Assembly (NCBI GenBank): GCA_026706325.1
Contig: JAPOYZ010000191.1
Span: 1 to 19,299 of the forward strand
Source: Candidatus Aminicenantota bacterium
GTDB lineage: Bacteria > Acidobacteriota > UBA6911 > RPQK01 > JAJDTT01
Direction of reading: 5' to 3'
Length of the DNA: 19,299 nt
This document shows positions 6,648-12,474 of this stretch, piece by piece. The notes beneath the pieces are model-generated. The model was given only the letters and a program-made list of their open reading frames with translations, did not search any database and had not been told where the DNA came from. Numbering within the stretch: position 1 is the stretch's first letter; each line of letters begins with the position of its first letter. The translations under genes were made by a program, and so were the position numbers.

Positions 6648-8231
6648 ATGAGCCAACCGTATCGAATTGCCGTCGGCACCATCTTTACGGAGTCCAATCA
6701 CCTGGTCGGGACGTTCACCGACCTGGCCTGTTTCGAACGGACGGAACTGCGACGGGGGCACCAAGTCCTGGAGTCGACGGACGGGGTCGTCGGGGGAATG
6801 TTGTCCGGTCTGAGGGATCGCGGCGCGGACATCGTGCCGCTGCTGGTGGCCACCGCCGTCCCGGGGGGCATCCTGAGCCGGGAGTGCTACCTCACGCTGA
6901 AGACGGAGCTTCTGAAAAGGTTACGGGACTCCATGCCGGTCGACGGAGTGCTGCTCCCCTTGCATGGAGGCGCGGCAGTTGAAGAGATTGGCGACCTGGA
7001 AGGAGATTTGGTGGAGGCAGTGCGCAACGAGGTGGGATCCGGGACCCCCATCGTCGGAACGCTCGATCTGCACGCCCACGTCAGCGGGAAAATGGTCGAA
7101 TACACCGAGGCGTTGCTGGCCTGGGAGACTTATCCCCACCGCGACACCTATTCCACCGGAGTCCGAGGCGTCCGAATGTTGCTAGACATCCTCGATGGGA
7201 GGGTTCGGCCGGCCATGGCGATGGCCAAGGTGCCGGTCATCGTGGGCGGGATCATGGGCTCCACGGAAGGTTCGGCCCCCTTTGCCGACGTGATGCGCTT
7301 CGCCAAGGCCATGGAACAGCGGCCCGGCGTGCTGTCAACGAGCACCTTCCTGGTCCAACCTTATCTCGATCATCCCGGCATGGGAGGAGGCGGCCTGGTT
7401 ATCACCGACGGCGACCTCTCCATGGCCGTGGAATTGTCCACGCAGATCGCGGAGATGTATTGGGAGCGAAGATTCGACCTGGAACCCCGAGTCTGGACTC
7501 CGCGGGAGGCGATCGCCAGTGGACTGGAGATGGAGGGAGGTCCCATTCTGCTGCTGGAGACCGCGGATAGCGTCGGGGGAGGTGCCGCCGGCGATAGCGT
7601 GGCCACATTGCGCGCGCTGTTGGAGAACCCGGTTTCGGTACCCGCCCTGGTTCCCGTCGTCGATCCGGAAGCCGCGGCCAGATGCCATAAGGCTGGGGCC
7701 GGCACGGAGATCGAACTGACACTGGGTCACAAGGTGGATCCTCGCTGGGGACAGCCCATCTCGGTGACCGGGCGGATCGAGAAACTGACCGACGGAAAGT
7801 TCGTCTACTCGGGCGGCATCTGGGGCGGCCAAGTCGTGGACATGGGGCCGTCGGTGCGGTTCAGGATCGATTCGATCCAAGTGCTGATCTGCACCTATCC
7901 CACGTACGATTGGGCCGACGAGCAATACCGGTCGGTGGGTATGGACACGCGGAACGCCAAGTTCATCGTGGTCAAGAATCCCATGAACTACCGCGTCGGC
8001 TATGAGGGAATGTTCACGGAGGCGCTGGTGCTCGATACGCCGGGCCCGACTCCGGCGGTCTTGCGCCACGTTCGGTTCAAGGAGCTCAAGGGGCCCTATT
8101 TCCCGGCACAGGAGGAGATTCCGGGGCTTCGGCCAGTTGTCCTCCGCCGGGAGCGGCGTCTTTCAGGCGCCGACTCCGGGGGGAGGCCAGACAAGAATGC
8201 CCCCCTGAAAGGCACACGAAAATGGCATTAG
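6648..8231 (+). CDS. M81 family metallopeptidase (MlrC-like)
   Basis: The product from ATG 6648 is 527 residues and matches the MlrC/M81 family, named from a microcystin-degradation protein; most members have unknown substrates. Visible motifs are FTESNHLVGTF at 13-23, LPLHGGA at 103-109, GTLDLHAHVS at 137-146 and WETYPHRD at 159-166, which supply the candidate metal and active-site residues. A C-terminal DUF1485-like part contains ADSVGGGAAGD. The frame is open upstream to 6348 but that stretch overlaps yafQ and has no family similarity; GGAGAG at 6631 and homology support 6648. The last roughly 28 residues are Arg/Gly-rich and encoded by a structured repeat (8149-8213), so the natural C-terminus was probably changed. 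It overlaps the next gene by 10 bases. Confidence 0.9.
   Translation: MSQPYRIAVGTIFTESNHLVGTFTDLACFERTELRRGHQVLESTDGVVGGMLSGLRDRGADIVPLLVATAVPGGILSRECYLTLKTELLKRLRDSMPVDGVLLPLHGGAAVEEIGDLEGDLVEAVRNEVGSGTPIVGTLDLHAHVSGKMVEYTEALLAWETYPHRDTYSTGVRGVRMLLDILDGRVRPAMAMAKVPVIVGGIMGSTEGSAPFADVMRFAKAMEQRPGVLSTSTFLVQPYLDHPGMGGGGLVITDGDLSMAVELSTQIAEMYWERRFDLEPRVWTPREAIASGLEMEGGPILLLETADSVGGGAAGDSVATLRALLENPVSVPALVPVVDPEAAARCHKAGAGTEIELTLGHKVDPRWGQPISVTGRIEKLTDGKFVYSGGIWGGQVVDMGPSVRFRIDSIQVLICTYPTYDWADEQYRSVGMDTRNAKFIVVKNPMNYRVGYEGMFTEALVLDTPGPTPAVLRHVRFKELKGPYFPAQEEIPGLRPVVLRRERRLSGADSGGRPDKNAPLKGTRKWH
8149..8213. repeat. Structured interspersed repeat within the M81/oxidoreductase junction
   Basis: CGGCGTC (8154-8160) pairs with GGCGCCG (8166-8172), with one G-U wobble. 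GGGGGG (8178-8183) faces CCCCCC (8200-8205). CTTTCAGG (8160-8167) is the exact reverse complement of CCTGAAAG (8204-8211), giving an alternative fold. The element shares GGGAGCGGCG, a CGCCGA-TC segment and AGACAAGAATG with 14443-14497 in the same order and orientation, so both are probably copies of one dispersed family. The right arm contains AAAGG, the only plausible ribosome binding site for the oxidoreductase start at 8222. Confidence 0.6.
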
Positions 8232-9307
8232 AGACAGCACAAACGGTCCGGGTGGGATTCATCGGGGCGGGAAACTGGGCGCAGACCAATCACATGCCTG
8301 TCCTGCAGGCCCGGGACGACGTGGTGTTGGCGGGTGTCGCCACGCCCACGAAGGAGTCGCGGGACCTTGCGGTGGAGAAGTTCGGCTTTCCCTACGCCAC
8401 GGCCGACTACCGTGAGCTGCTGGAACAGCCCCTCGACGCGGTGGTGATCGCCTCGCCTCACGGATTCCACTACGAGCAATCCAAGGCCAGTCTGGAGTCG
8501 GGCCGTCATGTCCTGGTGGAAAAGCCCATGGCGTTGCGGGCCGCCGAGGCCTGGGACCTGGTGGAGACGGCGAACGCGCGCGGGTTGGTGCTCTCCATTC
8601 CCACCGGCTGGCACTACGTCCGTATGGTCGCCGTCGCCAAGGAGAAGATGGATCAGGGAGCGGTCGGAGAGGTGGAGTACATCGTTTGCCACATGGGATC
8701 GGCGCTGCGGGCGCTCTACATGGGACACAAATGGCCCTATCCCATGGAGAATATCCCCGATCCGGAGACCTTCTACAGCGATCCCGATCTAGCCGGCGGC
8801 GGGCAGGGATACTCCCAGTTGTCCCACAGCGTGGCGCTCCTGTTCTGGCTCACCGGCCTGCGCGGCAGCGAGGTGTTCGCCTACATGAGCGGCGCCGGCG
8901 CTCCGGTCGAGATGTACGACGCCATCGTGGCCAAGTTCGACAACGGCTCCATCGGGACCATTTCCGCCGCCGGCACCCAGCCTTCCACCAAGCCCAAGCA
9001 CGAGATGGACATCCGCATCTACGGCAGTGAGGGGGAGCTGAGTCTCGATCTTTTCCATGAGCACCTGACCATTCACCGTAACGACAGCAGCAGTTTCGAG
9101 CTGGAGGTCGAGCCGGGCGAGGGGGACTACGCCTGCGACGGCCCGCCCAACCGGTTCATCGACCTGATCCTGGGACGGAGCCGGGAGAACTGGTCGCCGG
9201 GAGAAATCTCCGCGCGCACCATCGAGCTGCTGGAGGCCGCCTACCGGTCGGCGGCCGGAGGCCGTGCGGAACGAGTGGTCCTCGACGCAACCAGGGGTTC
9301 ACCCTGA
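8222..9307 (+). CDS. Gfo/Idh/MocA family NAD(P)-dependent oxidoreductase
   Basis: The 361-residue protein has the Rossmann glycine motif GFIGAGNWA at 12-20, the IASPHGFHYEQ segment at 76-85, and the signature EKP at 100-102 (VEKPMA). These place it in the Gfo/Idh/MocA family, which oxidises or reduces sugars, inositols and related polyols with NAD(P). The C-terminal alpha/beta domain includes GGGQGYSQLSHSVALLFWL, with a conserved His near the expected active site. No signal peptide is present. It overlaps the M81 gene by 10 bases, so the two are probably co-translated. The last 104 bases of homology (9177-9280) recur at 9709-9812 as a diverged fragment. Substrate unknown. Confidence 0.93.
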   Translation: MALETAQTVRVGFIGAGNWAQTNHMPVLQARDDVVLAGVATPTKESRDLAVEKFGFPYATADYRELLEQPLDAVVIASPHGFHYEQSKASLESGRHVLVEKPMALRAAEAWDLVETANARGLVLSIPTGWHYVRMVAVAKEKMDQGAVGEVEYIVCHMGSALRALYMGHKWPYPMENIPDPETFYSDPDLAGGGQGYSQLSHSVALLFWLTGLRGSEVFAYMSGAGAPVEMYDAIVAKFDNGSIGTISAAGTQPSTKPKHEMDIRIYGSEGELSLDLFHEHLTIHRNDSSSFELEVEPGEGDYACDGPPNRFIDLILGRSRENWSPGEISARTIELLEAAYRSAAGGRAERVVLDATRGSP

Positions 9308-9332
9308 TCGTGTCGAGACCGCGATGCCAGAC

Positions 9333-9374
9333 CTGCAGGATCGCCATCAGGGCCGACGTGTCGACTGCGATCAT
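9333..9374 (-). pseudogene. vapC toxin remnant (PIN domain, about 14 codons left)
   Basis: Minus-strand ATG at 9374 overlaps the antitoxin stop by four bases (ATGA), as in intact vapBC operons. The product begins MIAVDTSALMAIL, the exact style of a PIN-domain N-terminus, with D5 as the first metal-binding Asp. After about residue 13-14 the similarity ends (QVWHRGLDT). The frame then runs antisense through the 3' end of the oxidoreductase to 9156. The other PIN acidic residues are absent, so no active toxin can be made here. The breakpoint lies close to 9308-9335. Confidence 0.75.
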
Positions 9375-9628
9375 TTCGGCAGGCCGTTCTCGTCATAAAG
9401 AAAATCCTGACTGCGGTCTGCGCTCTCGCCATCAGTTCGTTTTCTCGCGACGGCGGCCTGTATCGCGACAATCGCCCTGCGCCGCTCCGTAGCGTTGGGG
9501 CGTCGCTGCACCGGCACCAGCATGACCGTCGCATGGCCATGACGGGTAAGCGCCACTTCGTCGCCCGCCTCCGCACGGCGGACAAGTTCGGTCAATTGTC
9601 CTTTCGCTTCGGTGACGGAAATCCGCAT
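9371..9628 (-). CDS. Phd/YefM-type (VapB-like) antitoxin, orphaned
   Basis: The 85-residue product starts MRISVTEAKGQLTELVRRAE and continues AGDEVALTRHGHATVMLVPV, the classical prevent-host-death/YefM fold that binds DNA and neutralises PIN or RelE toxins. The C-terminal part (ERRRAIVAIQAAVARKRTDG and RSQDFLYDENGLPK) is the usual toxin-binding tail, ending in a PK-type VapB terminus. It looks complete. Its toxin partner is reduced to 14 codons, so it is an orphan antitoxin that could still bind DNA or neutralise a homologous toxin elsewhere. No Shine-Dalgarno precedes the ATG. Confidence 0.85.
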   Translation of the reverse strand: MRISVTEAKGQLTELVRRAEAGDEVALTRHGHATVMLVPVQRRPNATERRRAIVAIQAAVARKRTDGESADRSQDFLYDENGLPK

Positions 9629-9638
9629 CGGCTACTCA

Positions 9639-9667
9639 AATATGGACTATTGGATGGTCCATTTCAA
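9639..9667 (-). promoter_or_regulatory. Likely promoter/operator of the vapB-like gene
   Basis: On the minus strand TTGAAA (9667-9662) and CATATT (9644-9639) are 17 bp apart. The inverted repeat ATGGAC (9642-9647) / GTCCAT (9657-9662), spaced by nine bases, fills the spacer and touches both hexamers. That is a typical place for autorepression by a Phd/VapB antitoxin. Transcription would begin only a few bases before the ATG at 9628, implying a very short or absent leader. Confidence 0.5.
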
Positions 9668-9708
9668 GGAGGTCAACAGGCGAAGGGAGAGGCGAATTTC
9701 ATGTCGCC

Positions 9709-9845
9709 GGAGCCGGGAGAACTGGTCGCCGGGCGAGATATCCGCACGCACCATCGAGTTGCTGGAGGCCGCCTACCGGTCGGTGGCCAGCGGACATGCG
9801 GAACGAGTGGTCCCGGGCTCGTGCGACACCCCGACCCGCGTGTAA
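9709..9845 (+). pseudogene. 3' fragment of a second Gfo/Idh/MocA oxidoreductase gene
   Basis: Bases 9709-9812 align without gaps to 9177-9280 of the intact oxidoreductase gene, with 10 mismatches by my count (about 90% identity). The encoded peptide SRENWSPGEISARTIELLEAAYRS is conserved exactly over 22 or more residues; most differences before that point are at third codon positions. After 9812 the sequence diverges, and the frame ends at TAA 9843-9845. Upstream of 9709 no oxidoreductase similarity is seen. The whole 9629-9958 stretch therefore has no intact gene: it holds the antitoxin promoter, this fragment and the cupin promoter. Confidence 0.75.
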
Positions 9846-9897
9846 AATTGAGCCTGCGGAAGCGATTCAAGTCACTTTATATCAAGAACTTGGGAAC

Positions 9898-9926
9898 TTG
9901 AAGCCTATATCGGCGCCCCGTAGAAT
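9898..9926 (+). promoter_or_regulatory. Promoter of the cupin gene
   Basis: TTGAAG (9898-9903) and TAGAAT (9921-9926) are separated by exactly 17 bp, matching four and five of six sigma-70 consensus positions. The expected start of transcription near 9933 leaves a short leader with AAGGAG at 9946-9951, seven bases before the ATG. The repeated octamer-like GAACTTGG/GAACTTGA (9886-9901) overlaps the -35 region and could be a binding site. Confidence 0.55.
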
Positions 9927-9958
9927 CGGTTGACGATTACCGAAAAAGGAGTTGTTCC

Positions 9959-10345
9959 ATGACCGAAAAGCGGACCGGATCATTTGCAGCGCGTGCCAAG
10001 GATGCCCAGTGGGGCAAGGACCTGCGGCCCTATTTCGCCTACCGGGACCTGGGGATCAAGGAGGCCACTGAAGGCCGGGTGCTGGCCCACGTCATACGGG
10101 CCGAGCAACCCTGCGGCGGCCCCATGGGCTACCACTCCCACGACCTGGAATTCCAGATGGTCTACCTGATCCAGGGGTGGGCGCGGCTCTACTTCGAAGA
10201 CATCGGCGAGATCCGCGTGGAGGCGGGCGACGCCTGGTACCAGCCGCCCGGGATCAAGCACGAGGTGCTGGAATACTCCGACGACTGGGTGGTGCTGGAG
10301 ATCACCATGCCGGCGGAGTTCGAGACCCACGACGAATCGCGTTAG
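9959..10345 (+). CDS. Cupin domain-containing protein
   Basis: The 128-residue protein is a single-domain cupin. Motif 1 is seen as GYHSHDLEFQMVYLIQG at 57-73, with H59, H61 and E64 as likely metal ligands, and motif 2 as GDAWYQPPGIKHEVL at 90-104, with H101. Small cupins of this type bind metal and act as sugar isomerases, dioxygenases or binding proteins; nothing in the sequence picks one. The gene is preceded by a good promoter and AAGGAG. It follows the M81 and oxidoreductase genes in the same direction, but the intervening toxin-antitoxin scar suggests it is transcribed separately. It is convergent with the long minus-strand gene, with 17 bases between stops. Confidence 0.88.
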   Translation: MTEKRTGSFAARAKDAQWGKDLRPYFAYRDLGIKEATEGRVLAHVIRAEQPCGGPMGYHSHDLEFQMVYLIQGWARLYFEDIGEIRVEAGDAWYQPPGIKHEVLEYSDDWVVLEITMPAEFETHDESR

Positions 10346-10362
10346 CTCGAAATTCTCTCCTT

Positions 10363-12453
10363 CTATGGCGCCGAGGACTTCGCTTGCTCGATCTGGGCCA
10401 GCAGGTCCCGAGCCACGGCATCGTCCGGATTCACCTTGAGCAGCCGGCGCAGCACGTCCTCGGCCTTCCCGATTTCGTTTTCCCGAAGGCGCGTCATGGC
10501 GAGGTTGATATAGGCGGGCCTGAACTCGGAGTCGGCCTGGATTGCCGCCTCGAAAGCGCGTCCCGCCTCCTCGAACCTGCCCTTTCGCAAGAAGACCGTC
10601 CCCTTGTTGTTCTGGGCGCTGGCGTATCGAGGACGCAGCCGGAGCGCCTTGTCGAACGACGCCAGAGAGTCGTCGAGCCGGCCTGACTCCAGGTACGCGA
10701 AGCCGAGATTGTGGTGGACGTCTGCGGAATTCGGCTCCATCTTCAAAACCCGGCTAAACACCGAGATCGCCTCTTGAAAGCGCTTCATCTGGAGATAGGC
10801 GTTGCCGAGGCCGACCAGGGGCTGGGAAGCCTGACCGTCGATCTCATGAGCTCGCCGGAACGCACGCACGGCCTCGGCATGCAGACCCTTTTCCAGCAGC
10901 GCATGGCCCAGGTTGCTCTGGACGTCGGCTGACCAGGGAGCCAGTCGCCCGGCGGTGCGGTAGCTGTCTATGGCCTTGTCGATTTCCCCTGCCTTCAAGT
11001 GCATCGCGCCGAGATTGTTGTGGCTGTCCGCGTAGTCGGGATTCAGCCGGACGGCCTTTTCGTAGGCCTCACGCGCCTGGTCCACTTTCCCCTCTTGTTC
11101 ATAGAGAAGCCCGAGGCTGTTCCACGACTCGGGCGTGTCGTGGCCCTGCTCCAGCAACTGGTGCTGATAGTAGACTGCCGCCTGGTCGTTGAGTCCGGCC
11201 CTCCGGAATGAATCGGCGATCATGGTGTAGTCCCGGACGAATTCCATGCCGAAGGATTTCCCAGGAAAGGGAAAGGCGGCCCGGACCAGTTCGTCTTCCG
11301 ACCGAGGGATGCTTTGAATGTCCCGAATGATCTGGCGGGCCGGAACTCTGCCCCGGTAGATCTTGACGATGTTCCCATCCCGATCCAGAAGCAGGGACGT
11401 GGGAACGGCCAGGTCGCGTATCTTTTCGAACAGGAAGCGATTCACCAGGTTGTACGCGGCGATGACGTCCTCGTCGGCAAGCAGCACCGGGAACGGCAAC
11501 TTCTCCTCCCGGGCATACTCCAGGACTTTTGCGCGGTCCGCGGGATCGTCGACGGAGATGGCCAGAATCGCGGCGCCGAGGTCTCGCAGATCGTCCCGAT
11601 GTGATCGCAGGTCCCGCAGTTCCTCCCGGCAAGGCGGACACCAGGTCGCCCAGAAGTTCAACAACACCCGGCGGCCCTTGTACATGCCCAGGGAATGATC
11701 CCTTCCGTTCACGCTGGGCAACCGGAACTTGGGCGCCGCAAGTTTCTCCAGCAGCCAGGTTCCACTATAGAGAGGAGGATCCCCGGCGCGCGCCCCCCTC
11801 CCTTCGTCAGGACTGGGGTCATCTTGCGGGAGGGACCGAAAGAGAATGGCCTCCGTCCTGTCCTCTCCCTCTACGATCACGATCCTATGGTTGACCGGAA
11901 GATCGCGAACGGTCTGGACTTCCCCACTGGGCCATTCGATCTTGACCTGCCGGATCCCGTCCTGGTTCCCCAGGCCGAACCAGACCCGGCGGGAACTCTG
12001 GGACAGGAAACCCGATCCGATCTTGACGTATTTCGACCTGGAGCCGGAGTCGGTCTCGATGGTGATCTTCGCTCCGACCGCGTCCTTGTTGCTGCGCGTT
12101 CCCCTGAGGTCGAAACTGACCGCGTTGTAGCCGCTTTCGGACTGGTTCCGCAGCAGCCGGAGTTGCGGAGAATTGCGATTCTTGAGGATGAGGTCCAGGT
12201 CGCCGTCCTGGTCCAGATCGCCCACGGCGAACGCCCGGCCGTCCTCGGGAAAGTCCAGTCCCGTGATGCCCGAGGCGTCGGCAAAGGTTCCGTCGCCGCA
12301 GTTGATGTAGAAATTGTTGGTCTCGCGCGCACTCAGGGAACCGCCCTGCCGGATCAGCAGGTTCACAGCGTCCCATCCGTTCCGGTATTCCGCGCCGATG
12401 CGGGCTCCGGGCGGGGCCGAAGCCACGGCAGACTTCGATGGCGATTGCGACAC
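10363..12453 (-). CDS. C-terminal part of a split FG-GAP/UnbV/thioredoxin/TPR protein
   Basis: The 696-residue frame begins at a GTG codon (12453) that is really the middle of a conserved segment. Domains in order: end of a VCBS propeller (FYINCGDGTFADAS, AVGDLDQDGDLDLIL, 48-90), UnbV/ASPIC domain (about 107-196), TlpA/ResA-like thioredoxin domain with FWATWCPPC (active Cys at 272 and 275) and cis-Pro AVPTS at 349-353, then about eight TPR repeats from 405 to 690. The frame is the same as that of the upstream half (12475-14424), separated by one TGA at 12475-12477. Codons between TGA and this GTG read SFLWRQV and continue the family motif, so independent initiation here is unlikely to be native. 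No clear Shine-Dalgarno precedes the GTG. As a whole it would be a periplasmic redox scaffold. Confidence 0.85.
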   Translation of the reverse strand: MSQSPSKSAVASAPPGARIGAEYRNGWDAVNLLIRQGGSLSARETNNFYINCGDGTFADASGITGLDFPEDGRAFAVGDLDQDGDLDLILKNRNSPQLRLLRNQSESGYNAVSFDLRGTRSNKDAVGAKITIETDSGSRSKYVKIGSGFLSQSSRRVWFGLGNQDGIRQVKIEWPSGEVQTVRDLPVNHRIVIVEGEDRTEAILFRSLPQDDPSPDEGRGARAGDPPLYSGTWLLEKLAAPKFRLPSVNGRDHSLGMYKGRRVLLNFWATWCPPCREELRDLRSHRDDLRDLGAAILAISVDDPADRAKVLEYAREEKLPFPVLLADEDVIAAYNLVNRFLFEKIRDLAVPTSLLLDRDGNIVKIYRGRVPARQIIRDIQSIPRSEDELVRAAFPFPGKSFGMEFVRDYTMIADSFRRAGLNDQAAVYYQHQLLEQGHDTPESWNSLGLLYEQEGKVDQAREAYEKAVRLNPDYADSHNNLGAMHLKAGEIDKAIDSYRTAGRLAPWSADVQSNLGHALLEKGLHAEAVRAFRRAHEIDGQASQPLVGLGNAYLQMKRFQEAISVFSRVLKMEPNSADVHHNLGFAYLESGRLDDSLASFDKALRLRPRYASAQNNKGTVFLRKGRFEEAGRAFEAAIQADSEFRPAYINLAMTRLRENEIGKAEDVLRRLLKVNPDDAVARDLLAQIEQAKSSAP

Positions 12454-12474
12454 GACCTGCCGCCAGAGGAAGCT

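Noticed and set aside
9308..9332. Tail of the vapC remnant frame (QVWHRGLDTIRVN) as PIN-domain sequence
   Set aside because: It does not resemble PIN-domain residues and quickly runs antisense into the oxidoreductase 3' end.
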